Source: an uncultured Mucilaginibacter sp. | Lineage (GTDB): Bacteria; Bacteroidota; Bacteroidia; Sphingobacteriales; Sphingobacteriaceae | Assembly (NCBI RefSeq): GCF_903893715.1 | Contig: NZ_CAITNG010000099.1 | Coordinates: 1-38,405, forward strand | Length of the DNA stretch: 38,405 nucleotides | Reading direction: 5' to 3' | Shown: piece by piece, positions 7,709 through 16,626 of the stretch | Position numbering within the stretch: the stretch's first letter is position 1 | How the letters are laid out: the number at the start of each line of letters is the position of its first letter | The notes under the pieces: model-generated | Seen by the model: only the letters and a program-made list of their open reading frames with translations | What the model was told of the DNA's origin: nothing | The model's database searches: none | Program-made: the position numbers and the translations under genes

Positions 7709-9103
7709 ATGATAAAAAGTTTCAGAAGAATTTTAGGTGTGATGCTGCTTTTGTTTTTAACAATGCAGGCGATGGCTCAACAGCCATCGGGCAGTATTAC
7801 GCTTAAACAATTGTTAGTCCAGGTAAATAAAAAATCGCCTGCACTTATTTCAGATTCGGCCGCCATCCTTATCCGCAAGGCACAAGCCGCCGAAGTACGC
7901 AACAACTGGTTGCCCAATCTTCGGTTAAATTACCAGGCCGATGTAGGTACCAATAACAACGATGCCGGCCCGTATTTTGGTTTTGGCATTGTACCATCCG
8001 ACTCCCGAGGGGTACGTACAGGCAGCGTAACTACCGCGACCTCCACTACACTGGGCGTTGCTGCCCTCGATTGGGAAGTATATAATTTTGGCGCTTATGG
8101 GGCACAAAACCGGGTCGCAAAATCCGACATACTGGTGGAGCAAAACAATTTTGCCGAATCAAAATACCAAATTCAGGCTTACGCTATCGATAATTACTTG
8201 CAACTGCTGCGACTGCAGGATTTTTTGAATATCCAGTTGCGCAATATCCGGCGTAACGAGGAAATCAAAAAATCGGTTTTATCCCTCGCTAAAAGTGGCG
8301 TGAGGCCCGGTGTCGATACCAGCATTGCAGAAGCCGAGCTATCGAAGGCCCGGTTGGACTATATCGAACTGAGCAACCAGGCCAGGCAAACACAACTGCA
8401 ATTATCGGCCATCAGTGGCTTGCCTGCCGCATCCATAGTGCCCGATACAACAGCATCGGCCGTACTGGTCAATAAATTTATGTTGGATAACCTGGACGAT
8501 ATCGACACGGCCAACCACCCGTTGATCAATTTCTATCGCTCAGTTTATCAAAACAGTTTGGAACGCGAAAACCTGGTTAAAAAGAGTTATAATCCCAAAA
8601 TACTGCTCGAAGGGGCGGTTTGGGGGCGTGGCTCAAGTGTTGACGCGAACGACCAGTTCAACAGCCTGTCGGACGGGTTGAGCTTTAACCGAAATAACTA
8701 TCTGTTTGGCGTAGGCATTACCTATAACCTCTTCGATATAAAACGGCGCCAGCTCAAGCTGAACACCGAAAAAACCGTCGCCGATTACGCGCTTAAAAAG
8801 CTGCAGGAAGAAAGCGCCATGCTCAGCATAAACGATCAACAAGCCAACCAGGAAATGTATACCGCAAGGCAACGACTAAAAGAGATACCTAATCAACTCA
8901 ACGCGGCCAACGCGGGATACAGGCAAAAGCTATCGCTGTACAAAAACGGCTTGACGGATATTATCGAACTCAATGCCGCGCTTAACATCCTGTACCGCGC
9001 CGAAACAGATTATGTGAGTGCCAAATACAGTTACAGCCATGCGCTTTTTCAAAAAGCCATTACCGAGAACCAGGTTAGTCAAATTTTAAACCTCTTAAAT
9101 TAA
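7709..9103 (+). CDS. TolC-family outer-membrane efflux protein
   Basis: A 464-residue outer-membrane channel of an RND efflux system. It has a signal peptide (residues 1 to about 23, ending AMA before QQPSG) followed by two repeats of the OEP (outer membrane efflux protein) domain, with long amphipathic helices such as the one around NNFAESKYQIQAYAIDNYLQ and a second repeat starting near FYRSVYQNSLERENLVKKSY. The length is normal for the family. It is followed 6 bp later by the inner-membrane pump and then the periplasmic adaptor, so all three parts of a tripartite pump lie in one operon, with the outer-membrane gene first. Confidence 0.92.
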   Translation: MIKSFRRILGVMLLLFLTMQAMAQQPSGSITLKQLLVQVNKKSPALISDSAAILIRKAQAAEVRNNWLPNLRLNYQADVGTNNNDAGPYFGFGIVPSDSRGVRTGSVTTATSTTLGVAALDWEVYNFGAYGAQNRVAKSDILVEQNNFAESKYQIQAYAIDNYLQLLRLQDFLNIQLRNIRRNEEIKKSVLSLAKSGVRPGVDTSIAEAELSKARLDYIELSNQARQTQLQLSAISGLPAASIVPDTTASAVLVNKFMLDNLDDIDTANHPLINFYRSVYQNSLERENLVKKSYNPKILLEGAVWGRGSSVDANDQFNSLSDGLSFNRNNYLFGVGITYNLFDIKRRQLKLNTEKTVADYALKKLQEESAMLSINDQQANQEMYTARQRLKEIPNQLNAANAGYRQKLSLYKNGLTDIIELNAALNILYRAETDYVSAKYSYSHALFQKAITENQVSQILNLLN

Positions 9104-9109
9104 TTCACT

Positions 9110-12100
9110 ATGTCAATGGTCACATCTGCACTCAAAAGGCCCATCACTACCATAGTGATTACGATGAGCCTTTTAATATTCGCAGTGCTCAGTGCAATAA
9201 AAATACCGATCGATATTTTCCCGCAGTTGAACCTGCCAACCATCTACGTTATCGAATCGTACGGTGGTATGTCGGCGCAGCAAATGGAGGGCTTTTTCAG
9301 CACCCGTTTGCAGGATCAGTTTTTGTACGTAAACGGTATAAAAAATATCAGCAGCAAAAACATACAGGGGCTAACGCTCATCAAACTATCCTTTTACGAG
9401 AGCACCAATATGGCCGAAGCCAGCGCGCAGGTAGCCTTACAGGTAAACAGGGCGCAAAGTTTCTTTCCGCCGGGGGCTTTGCCGCCGCAGGTGGTACGTT
9501 TCGATGCTTCGTCTTTGCCGGTCGGGCAGTTGGTGCTGGATAGTAAAACCGAAAACCTGAAGGATATTTACGATATGGCAGCTACCCGCATCAGGCCCAT
9601 GTTCGCTACTATTCCCGGTTTATCGGCACCGCCGCCATTTGGTTCAAACGCCCGCTCCATTATCCTGAGTGTTGACCCGAACAAGCTGCGCAGTTTTAAC
9701 CTTACACCTGATGAAGTGGTGGATGCCCTGTCCAAATTCAACGTGATGTCGCCCTCGGGTAACCTGCGGTTGGATAATACCATGTACCTTACCACTTTAA
9801 ATTCGCTCATAAAAAATGCCGATAATTTTGGCAATATCCCCGTCATTACCAAAAATGGCGTGCCGATATACGTAAAGGACATAGCCCGTGTTAGCGATGC
9901 CGCCGATATTACGGTAGATTACGCGCTTATCAACGGCAAACGTTCGGTGTATATTCCTGTAGTAAAAACGGCCGATGCATCTACCTGGACGGTGGTACAA
10001 ACCCTGAAAAGCAAACTGCCCGAAATGCAGAACCTGCTGCCCGATGATATCAAAATCTCCTACGAGTTCGACCAATCGATATTTGTGGTGAACGCTGTAA
10101 AAAGTTTGATGACCGAAGGCGGTTTGGGTGCATTGCTCACGGGTTTAATGGTGCTCTTATTCCTGCGCGATTGGCGGAGCAGTCTCATTGTGGTGATTAC
10201 CATCCCGGTATCTATCCTCATCGGGGTGTTATTGCTGGGGCTTTTCGGGCAAACCATCAATATCATGACACTGAGCGGATTGGCTCTGGCAATCGGCATC
10301 CTCGTCGACCAGGCGACAGTAACGATTGAGAACATCCACCAGCATCTGGAAATGGGTAAAAGCAAGCGGCAAGCCATATTTGATGCCTGCGAAGAAATAT
10401 CATTTCCGCTGTTGCTGATATTGCTTTGTATCCTCGCCGTATTCGCGCCAAGCTTTATGATGAACGGCGTACCAAAAGCCATGTTCTTACCCTTGTCCAT
10501 GTCGATAGGGTTGACCATGATTGTGTCGTACGTTCTCGCGCAAACTTTGGTGCCAATTATGAGTAATTGGCTTATCAATGCAGAGCAATACCAACATTAT
10601 CATCATGATAAGGTGCATGCACATGCGGGTGAAGCCTTGGACAAAAACGAAGAAGGGCAGGTTAACAGGCATTTAAAAGAGGAACAGGAGCATCCTGAAC
10701 AAAATGACTTTTTCGAAAAAGTAAAAATGCGTTACATGGGCCTCATCAGCCGTTGGATGCCCTACAAAAAAATCATTGTACCGGTTTACCTGGTGGTGGT
10801 GATTGCTTTGGCAGGTGTGGGGTTTGTTATAATCGGTAAAGATATGATGCCAAAGCTAAACAACGGCCAGTTCCAGATGCGGATAAAAGAACCGCAAGGC
10901 ACCAGGCTTGAACGCACCGAAGACAAGTTTAAACAGGTGCTTGATATCATCGACAAAACCGTTGACCACCACGTGGCCATCTCATCAGGCTATATCGGGT
11001 TGATACCCAGTAGTTTTGGTAGTAGTAACCTATATGTATTCAATACCGGTACGCATGAGGCGGTTTTGCAAGTTAACCTCGATGAAAAATACAAGGTGAA
11101 TATGGACGAACTGAAAGACGCGCTCCGCAAAAATATCAAACAGGCCATACCCGATATGGATATCAGCTTTGAGCCGATAGATATGACCGAAAAAATCATG
11201 AGCCAGGGAGCGTCAACACCTATACAGGTGCAGATTGCGGGTAAAAACATGGAGCAGATTGAAGCTTTCAGCAATAAGGTTTTGGCCAAGTTGAAGCAAA
11301 TACCTTACCTGCGCGATGTGCAAATCGACCAGCCTCTAAAATTCCCTGCCATATCCATCACGCTCGACCGGCTGAAGGTGGCGCAATTAGGTTTGAATAT
11401 AAAGGATATCGCACGTTCGGTTACAGCCAGTACTTCATCCAGCCGATTTACCGAGAAAAACCTGTGGTTAGACGATAAATCGGCTTATACCTATCAGGTG
11501 CAGGTGCAAATACCCGAGTATGTGATGAATACAATGGATGAGTTGAAAGAGATCCCCCTTTTAAAAGGCCAAAGCAGCCCTACGTTGGCTGATGTTGCCA
11601 CGTTTACAACTGTATACACGCCGGGCGAGTACGACCGTACCGGGCCCCGCAGGTTTCTCACGGTGAGCGCCAACATCTACAAAAAAGATTTGGGTACAGC
11701 AACCAACGATGTACAAAAGGCTTTGGATTCGGTAGGGGCGGCCCCAAAAGGCTTAATTGCCGAGGTAAAAGGAATGTCGAGCTTATTGACCGAGACCCTG
11801 GGCAGTTTACAAAATGGCTTGGCCTTTGCCATCCTGGTGATATTCCTGTTGCTGGCGGCCAATTATCAATCGTTCAAAGTGTCGCTTACGGTTTTGTCAA
11901 CTATACCCGCGGTTATTTTAGGGTCAATCACAGCATTGCTGCTATGTGGTTCTACGCTTAACCTGCAATCGTACATGGGTATGATTATGTCAACGGGTGT
12001 ATCCGTTGCCAACGCCATCCTGATTGTTACCAACGCCGAAAAGCTGCGGCTGGAGTTTAAGGACGCTACCCGCGCCTCGGTAACCAGTGCTTCCATCAGG

Positions 12101-12364
12101 CTCAGGCCAATATTAATGACCAGTTTGGCCATGATTGCCGGTATGATACCGATGGCCTCGGGAATGGGTGAGGCAGGAGAACAAACAGCTCCGCTCGGCC
12201 GTGCGGTAATTGGTGGGCTGTTTGCATCAACCTTTGCCGCCTTGCTGATACTGCCCATGGTATTTGCATGGGTGCAGGATAAAACCGACTACGCAGACCC
12301 ATCGCTTATGCCTGTTGAAACCACTGATTACGAACTAACATCAAAACTTGATCCTCAAATCTAA
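9110..12364 (+). CDS. RND efflux pump inner-membrane subunit
   Basis: A 1084-residue RND permease with the typical two-fold repeat: a TM1 near residues 11-31, a large periplasmic loop, six helices, then the same again. It captures substrates from the periplasm/membrane and drives them to the TolC channel with proton influx. In TM4 the sequence is GILVDQATVTIEN, so D400 matches AcrB D407, while the position of AcrB D408 is Gln (Q401). In TM10 the sequence VSVANAIL has Ala (about A967) where AcrB has K940. It lacks the FG-IVDGA signature of CzcA metal pumps and is closer to the VDxATV subgroup. A His-rich cytosolic insert (QYQHYHHDKVHAHAGE) lies between the halves. Substrate is unknown. Confidence 0.92.
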   Translation: MSMVTSALKRPITTIVITMSLLIFAVLSAIKIPIDIFPQLNLPTIYVIESYGGMSAQQMEGFFSTRLQDQFLYVNGIKNISSKNIQGLTLIKLSFYESTNMAEASAQVALQVNRAQSFFPPGALPPQVVRFDASSLPVGQLVLDSKTENLKDIYDMAATRIRPMFATIPGLSAPPPFGSNARSIILSVDPNKLRSFNLTPDEVVDALSKFNVMSPSGNLRLDNTMYLTTLNSLIKNADNFGNIPVITKNGVPIYVKDIARVSDAADITVDYALINGKRSVYIPVVKTADASTWTVVQTLKSKLPEMQNLLPDDIKISYEFDQSIFVVNAVKSLMTEGGLGALLTGLMVLLFLRDWRSSLIVVITIPVSILIGVLLLGLFGQTINIMTLSGLALAIGILVDQATVTIENIHQHLEMGKSKRQAIFDACEEISFPLLLILLCILAVFAPSFMMNGVPKAMFLPLSMSIGLTMIVSYVLAQTLVPIMSNWLINAEQYQHYHHDKVHAHAGEALDKNEEGQVNRHLKEEQEHPEQNDFFEKVKMRYMGLISRWMPYKKIIVPVYLVVVIALAGVGFVIIGKDMMPKLNNGQFQMRIKEPQGTRLERTEDKFKQVLDIIDKTVDHHVAISSGYIGLIPSSFGSSNLYVFNTGTHEAVLQVNLDEKYKVNMDELKDALRKNIKQAIPDMDISFEPIDMTEKIMSQGASTPIQVQIAGKNMEQIEAFSNKVLAKLKQIPYLRDVQIDQPLKFPAISITLDRLKVAQLGLNIKDIARSVTASTSSSRFTEKNLWLDDKSAYTYQVQVQIPEYVMNTMDELKEIPLLKGQSSPTLADVATFTTVYTPGEYDRTGPRRFLTVSANIYKKDLGTATNDVQKALDSVGAAPKGLIAEVKGMSSLLTETLGSLQNGLAFAILVIFLLLAANYQSFKVSLTVLSTIPAVILGSITALLLCGSTLNLQSYMGMIMSTGVSVANAILIVTNAEKLRLEFKDATRASVTSASIRLRPILMTSLAMIAGMIPMASGMGEAGEQTAPLGRAVIGGLFASTFAALLILPMVFAWVQDKTDYADPSLMPVETTDYELTSKLDPQI

Positions 12365-12393
12365 TGATCGCACCGAATCAAAATATCACCAAA

Positions 12394-13476
12394 ATGAAAA
12401 CAAAATTCATCATCATAACCGGCATAGCCTGCTTATTTGCAGCATGTGCCGGCAATCAAAAACCGGTTGACCTGACGGAAAACAATGTATCCGCAAAACC
12501 AAAATTCGAAACCGGAACCATTGCCGAAAAAGCGCTTTCGAGCTTTGCCCGTTTACCGGGACAATTGAAACCATTTAACGAGGTCAATATCTTCCCGAAA
12601 GTAAACGGCTTTGTAAAGAACCTGTATGTCGACCGTGGTGCCATTGTGAGCAAGGGCCAATTGCTTATGACGCTTGAAGCGCCCGAAATGGAATCGCAAT
12701 TGCAGGCGGCAAATTCCAAATACCTGCAGGCGCAGGAGAATGCCGTAGCCAGTAAAGAGAAATATCAACGGTTAAGCGAAGCCGCCAAGGAACCCGGATC
12801 GGTTTCACCATTAGACCTGGATAATGCCTTATCCAAAATGAAAGCCGATGAGCAGATGGCGCAAGCCGAAAAATCGAATGTGGCTTCTGTTCGCACCATG
12901 CAGGATTACTTGAATATCCGTGCGCCTTTCGATGGCATGATCGTTCAGCGCAACATATCGCCGGGTGCTTATGTTGCGCCGGGTAAGGAAACCGATCAAC
13001 CCATGCTTATCCTGCAAGACATCAACAAACTGCGGCTTGAGGTTTATATTCCGGAAGATTTTGTTGATAAGGTTGACCTGAATAAGCCCGTTAAATTTAC
13101 GTTCAACGCTATGCCGGGTGGCGAGCAACAGGCAAAAATAAGCCGTTCAGCAAATGCGTTGGGTAGTATGCGATCAGAAGCAGTAGAAATTGATGTGCTG
13201 AACAAAGAAAGGCAGTTAAAGCCCGGCATGTATGCCGAGGTAAAAATACCAATGCTATCCGGCGCGAAATCCTTATTGGTGCCTAACAATGCCATTGTGC
13301 GATCCACCGAGCGTGAGTACGTAATTACGGTGCAAAACGGTAAGGCGGCATTGGTCGACATAAAAGAAGGATTGACAACGCACGATTCTACTGAGGTATT
13401 TGGCAATTTACATCCCGGCTTAACGATCGTAAAAAATGCTAACGATGAAATAAAAGAAGGAACTGTAATCAATTAA
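12394..13476 (+). CDS. RND efflux periplasmic adaptor (HlyD/MFP family) lipoprotein
   Basis: A 360-residue membrane-fusion protein that bridges the RND pump and the TolC channel. A lipoprotein signal (MKTKFIIITGIACLFAAC, lipobox Cys 18) is followed by a barrel-sandwich half (VNIFPKVNGFVKNLYVDRGAIV), a helical hairpin of about 60 residues, the second lipoyl half (IRAPFDGMIVQRNISPGAYV), then beta-barrel and membrane-proximal domains. I chose the ATG at 12394 because it gives a compact lipoprotein signal. An in-frame ATG at 12364 overlaps the pump gene stop as TAATG, which would couple translation but puts ten extra residues before the signal. Acylation of the N-terminus is expected in the inner membrane. 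Confidence 0.9.
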   Translation: MKTKFIIITGIACLFAACAGNQKPVDLTENNVSAKPKFETGTIAEKALSSFARLPGQLKPFNEVNIFPKVNGFVKNLYVDRGAIVSKGQLLMTLEAPEMESQLQAANSKYLQAQENAVASKEKYQRLSEAAKEPGSVSPLDLDNALSKMKADEQMAQAEKSNVASVRTMQDYLNIRAPFDGMIVQRNISPGAYVAPGKETDQPMLILQDINKLRLEVYIPEDFVDKVDLNKPVKFTFNAMPGGEQQAKISRSANALGSMRSEAVEIDVLNKERQLKPGMYAEVKIPMLSGAKSLLVPNNAIVRSTEREYVITVQNGKAALVDIKEGLTTHDSTEVFGNLHPGLTIVKNANDEIKEGTVIN

Positions 13477-13483
13477 AAGGTTC

Positions 13484-13518
13484 GCAGCCATCGGCACCGA
13501 TTTTTCGCCGACGGCTGC
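13484..13518 (+). promoter_or_regulatory. Strong hairpin between efflux adaptor and ArsR-like regulator
   Basis: GCAGCCATCGGC (13484-13495) pairs with GCCGACGGCTGC (13507-13518), a 12-bp stem with one A-C mismatch and an 11-nt loop. A smaller competing hairpin, ATCG/CGAT followed by TTTT, lies inside it (13490-13505). There is no T-run after the large stem, so it may be an attenuator or mRNA-stability element instead of a simple terminator. Confidence 0.45.
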
Positions 13519-13553
13519 AAACTCCTTTTAAAAATTAAATAAAATCACAAAAC

Positions 13554-13880
13554 ATGGATTTTGATAACATTAAAATATTAGAAAGCGACATTGAATTGTC
13601 GCATTTTGCAAGAGCTATCGCTATCCCTGTTAGGATTTCCATGATAAGGCTCATTATTGCTCAAGGCACTTGGGTTAGTCACGATGTTTTTTCTGTAATT
13701 GGTTTAGGGCCCGTAACTATTGAAAGACACCTTAAAGCGATGGTTCACCTGGGGCTGATTAAAGAGAAACATTATAACCGGAAAACATCTTACAACATAA
13801 ACGAAGAAGTTTTTTTGAAGATGGCGGGCGAGTTTACAGAGCTGTTCGATTTTTTTAAAAGAATGCATCCCAAAGAATAA
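13554..13880 (+). CDS. ArsR-like winged-helix transcriptional regulator
   Basis: A 108-residue DNA-binding protein with an ArsR/HTH_20-type winged helix. The segment from FARAIAIPVRISMIRLI leads into helix 2-3 with GLGPVTIERHLKAMVHLGLI as recognition helix, then a wing (KEKHYNRKTSYNI). The metal-binding ELCVCD signature of ArsR/SmtB sensors is absent and the protein contains no Cys, so direct metal sensing by that site is unlikely. It follows the efflux operon by 77 bp, with a strong hairpin between, and may control it; this is inferred from position only. Confidence 0.8.
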   Translation: MDFDNIKILESDIELSHFARAIAIPVRISMIRLIIAQGTWVSHDVFSVIGLGPVTIERHLKAMVHLGLIKEKHYNRKTSYNINEEVFLKMAGEFTELFDFFKRMHPKE

Positions 13881-13955
13881 AAAAACTGTTAGCAACAATT
13901 TCCGATTATATTATTTAGCTAATCATCAAAAATTCCTGTAACCTAAAAAATCTGC

Positions 13956-13963
13956 TACTTTTG
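13956..13963 (+). promoter_or_regulatory. TAnnTTTG promoter element immediately before zinc-ribbon ORF
   Basis: TACTTTTG is a perfect Bacteroidetes -7 element. It ends four bases before an ATG (13968), so transcription is predicted to begin at or next to the start codon, giving a leaderless mRNA. The -33 region is poor (TTCC at the expected spacing). Confidence 0.5.
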
Positions 13964-13967
13964 TAAA

Positions 13968-14135
13968 ATGCAGATAGTTGCGCGACATGATAAGCCTCTA
14001 TGCAAAAGGTGCAAACAGGAGATGGACCGGGCCAGAAGGGCGATGTTTGTCAAAGTGTTTCTTCCATGGCTGCCTTTAAAAAAATACCATTGTTTTTATT
14101 GCGGCCTGTCAACCTATGCTTTATTTGTGGGTTAA
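13968..14135 (+). CDS. Short zinc-ribbon protein (55 aa)
   Basis: A short gene encoding 55 residues. It starts MQIVARHDKPLCKRCKQEMD and has two Cys pairs, CKRC at residues 12-15 and CFYC near 45-48, separated by a basic segment (RARRAMF) and the hydrophobic turn FLPWLPLKKYHC. The CxxC...CxxC arrangement with an Arg-rich and Pro-containing middle is that of small zinc-ribbon proteins common in Bacteroidota. The promoter element at 13956-13963 directs transcription to about the ATG. An overlapping frame from 14000 to 14221 is longer but shows no family features and only low-complexity Phe/Leu content. Function is unknown; nucleic-acid or protein binding is typical of such ribbons. Confidence 0.65.
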   Translation: MQIVARHDKPLCKRCKQEMDRARRAMFVKVFLPWLPLKKYHCFYCGLSTYALFVG

Positions 14136-14251
14136 GTTTAGAAAAAAGGCTTTTTTTACTGAATTTCATTTTTCTCTCATCAAATTATCATTTCTTCGCG
14201 TATAATGAATATGATGAATAACAAAATGCTGTGTGGCAGTGGGGGGTACGA

Positions 14252-15487
14252 ATGAGATTAGCCACGCTTGTAATAACCTTATTTTTGTTTTTTTTATTAG
14301 TTGATGCAAGAGCGCAAAACGATACGTCTAAGTTGCGCCAAATCAACAAAAACGAGGATGGCGCGGTAGTCGACTCGAGCAAGCAGCGCGACATGATTGA
14401 TGTAATCAACGCAATCTTCAATAAAAAAACAAAACCCGAAGATCGAAAGACAACACCCAAATTAGTTGTATCGTTCGTGCCGGCCATTGGCTATACGCTT
14501 TCTACCGGTTTTGTGGTTGATGCAAGCGTCAACCTCGTGTTTTATACCCAAAAAAACTGGAAGAAAAACATCTCCTTTGTCGATTTTGAAGGCTTTTACG
14601 ATTCGAGGGCACAAAAGAATTTCTTTACCCAATCGAGCATTTGGGCCGATGACGATAAATTGCGATTTATCGGCGACTTACGTTTCTTGAAATATCCCGA
14701 CGATACCTTTGGCTTGGGCAGTTTTACAACCGAAGATGACGCCAATGCATTGGTTTATAACTATATCCGTTTTTACGAAACAGTACTTCGGCGCGTAGCT
14801 ACAGGGGTTTTTTTAGGTGGTGGTTACAACCTTGACTATCATTATAACATTACCCAAACCGGCCCGGTTAGCAACCCGGTAAACGATTATAACCGCTACG
14901 GATTTGCAAGTACGACCGTGTCTTCGGGCGTAGACCTCACTTTTTTATATGATACGCGCCGCAACCCTGTAAACCCCTTGGGCGGCACATACGCTAACCT
15001 GATTTTCCGCCAAAATTTAACTGCCATGGGCAGCGATGCCAATTGGGAGTCGTTACAATTGGATTTACGGAAATATTACCGTTTCCCCGCAAATACCAAC
15101 AATGTGTTGGGTATCTGGAATATGGACTGGTTTACATTTAACGGGCAGGCTCCTTACCTTGACTTGCCAAGTACCGGTTGGGATACTTTTAACAATTTAG
15201 GTCGCGGTTACGTAATAGGACGTTTTAGGGGAGTGAATCTGATTTACCTTGAAACCGAATACCGTTTTGGCATTACCAACAATGGCTTGCTCGGCGGAGT
15301 GGTTTTTGCGAATGGTCAAAGCTTTTCAGACTATCCGAGTGGTGCTTTCAAAAAAATAGACCCGTCGGTAGGCGCTGGCTTTAGGGTGAAAATAAACAAA
15401 CACTCTAACACTAACGTATGCCTCGATTACGCCTATGGATTTGAAAACTCAAAAGGCTTTTTTGTTAATTTAGGGGAGGTGTTTTAA
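14252..15487 (+). CDS. Omp85/BamA-TamA-like outer-membrane beta-barrel without POTRA domains
   Basis: A 411-residue outer-membrane protein. The signal peptide covers residues 1 to about 22 (MRLATLVITLFLFFLLVDARA). After a short linker the remainder is a barrel resembling the bacterial surface antigen (D15) domain: a strand with FLYDTRRNPVNPLGGTYANL, as in Omp85 proteins, and near the C-terminus a YVIGRFRGVNLIYLETEYRF segment that holds the conserved Arg-Gly element. There are no POTRA repeats, so it is unlikely to be the essential BamA and is better described as a POTRA-less Omp85-like barrel. I used the ATG at 14252 in place of the upstream GTG at 14231, as it begins the signal peptide directly. 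Confidence 0.8.
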   Translation: MRLATLVITLFLFFLLVDARAQNDTSKLRQINKNEDGAVVDSSKQRDMIDVINAIFNKKTKPEDRKTTPKLVVSFVPAIGYTLSTGFVVDASVNLVFYTQKNWKKNISFVDFEGFYDSRAQKNFFTQSSIWADDDKLRFIGDLRFLKYPDDTFGLGSFTTEDDANALVYNYIRFYETVLRRVATGVFLGGGYNLDYHYNITQTGPVSNPVNDYNRYGFASTTVSSGVDLTFLYDTRRNPVNPLGGTYANLIFRQNLTAMGSDANWESLQLDLRKYYRFPANTNNVLGIWNMDWFTFNGQAPYLDLPSTGWDTFNNLGRGYVIGRFRGVNLIYLETEYRFGITNNGLLGGVVFANGQSFSDYPSGAFKKIDPSVGAGFRVKINKHSNTNVCLDYAYGFENSKGFFVNLGEVF

Positions 15488-15495
15488 CTCACGCG

Positions 15496-16626
15496 TTAAT
15501 TTAAAGTAATTGGCAAAAATTGATAGCTGAAAGTGTACAAACCTTTTGTAAACGTAAACTTAAATGCGATTTTTTGCTTTGTGGGTTTACCGTCTACAGT
15601 AGCGGGCGTTAAACGAGGCAAGCGCGATAGTTGCTGAATCAACCCGTTAGCCACATCGCCTCGAAAAGTGCTTTCGGCCCGCATCCCTTCGAGGTCTCCA
15701 TATTCGTTTACGTAGCCTTGGATATTGATTTCATTTTCAAACGTGCTGATATTAACTTTACTGATATATGGCGAAACAACATTTTTTATTTCCTCGTTAA
15801 ATACGCGCAACCCATATGAATATTGGGCCCCTACGATATGTTTTCGTTTTACCCCATTGCATGGCACAGCCGAAACCCTAAGTTTCTCGGTCCGTGTAAA
15901 CGGGAGCAGATTGTTCGGATCTGCCAAAACTAATCTCGATGCATCGGTATAGTCCCCTAATGGCCCGTTCCCTTTTTTAAAAACACCATTTTTAAACTCT
16001 TCTGTTACTACAGTCGTGGTAGTTGCATCGTCTGTTTTATACGCCCGCCAGGTTCCGTCAGGTTTACCATTCAATAATTTGCCTTTCCAACTAATCATCC
16101 CCATATTAATCAAATATGGGCCTTTTCCGCCAGTGATTATTTTTTTTCCGTCTTTGTCCCAAGCATCCGCTATTGATATTTCGCTATTAACCGCATCAAG
16201 GCTAAGTTGGGGTTTCCCATCTTCATAGTACAAATCCCAATGGCCGTCAAAACTATTGTTTTTAAACGAGCCTTTAGCCTGCAATGTTCCGTTCATATAA
16301 TGGGCTACAAAACGACCATCTTTTAACCCATCTGAGTTATAGCTTCCTTCAGTTAAAACCAAACCCGTATCTGCGCGCAAAACATCTTTAAAATTTCCGG
16401 TAAATTTCCGGTCTTTCATGTTTAAATGCGCATAACGGACAATCTGTGCGCAACTATCTTCAATCAAATCAAACTCTTCGTTGAGTAATAAATTAACACT
16501 GTCTTTCGCTACAAAATTAATCCGCACCCTACGAACAGCGAACGGACTGGTGCTTTTTTGTATCTGACAAAATGCAGTAGAGCATATAAATAGCGTTATT
16601 ATTGTTGCAGATAATGTTGATTTCAT
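15496..16626 (-). CDS. Exported MORN-repeat protein with TonB C-terminal-like domain
   Basis: A 376-residue protein with a cleavable signal peptide (residues 1 to about 21, ending AFC/Q). The middle (about residues 90-230) has MORN-type repeats, for example SDGLKDGRFVAHYMNGTLQ and FKNNSFDGHWDLYYEDGKPQ, then KLLNGKPDGTWRAY. Residues about 280-360 resemble the energy-transducer TonB C-terminal domain, with GYVNEYGDLEGMRAE, a helix, LPRLTPATVDGKPTK and a closing KFTF strand. Unlike true TonB there is no N-terminal membrane anchor or Pro-rich linker, so energy transduction is unlikely and a periplasmic binding role is more plausible. It converges with the Omp85-like gene, only 8 bp away. Confidence 0.7.
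   Translation of the reverse strand: MKSTLSATIITLFICSTAFCQIQKSTSPFAVRRVRINFVAKDSVNLLLNEEFDLIEDSCAQIVRYAHLNMKDRKFTGNFKDVLRADTGLVLTEGSYNSDGLKDGRFVAHYMNGTLQAKGSFKNNSFDGHWDLYYEDGKPQLSLDAVNSEISIADAWDKDGKKIITGGKGPYLINMGMISWKGKLLNGKPDGTWRAYKTDDATTTTVVTEEFKNGVFKKGNGPLGDYTDASRLVLADPNNLLPFTRTEKLRVSAVPCNGVKRKHIVGAQYSYGLRVFNEEIKNVVSPYISKVNISTFENEINIQGYVNEYGDLEGMRAESTFRGDVANGLIQQLSRLPRLTPATVDGKPTKQKIAFKFTFTKGLYTFSYQFLPITLN

Noticed and set aside
13554..13880. Metal-sensing role for the ArsR-like regulator
   Set aside because: The ELCVCD metal-binding signature is absent and the protein has no cysteine, so a classical ArsR/SmtB metal sensor is not supported.
14000..14221. A 73-residue frame overlapping the zinc-ribbon gene
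   Set aside because: It starts inside the zinc-ribbon gene in another frame, its second half is low-complexity Phe/Leu/Ser, it ends just before the barrel gene, and it has no family features. The shorter frame with two CxxC pairs and a perfect promoter box is better supported.
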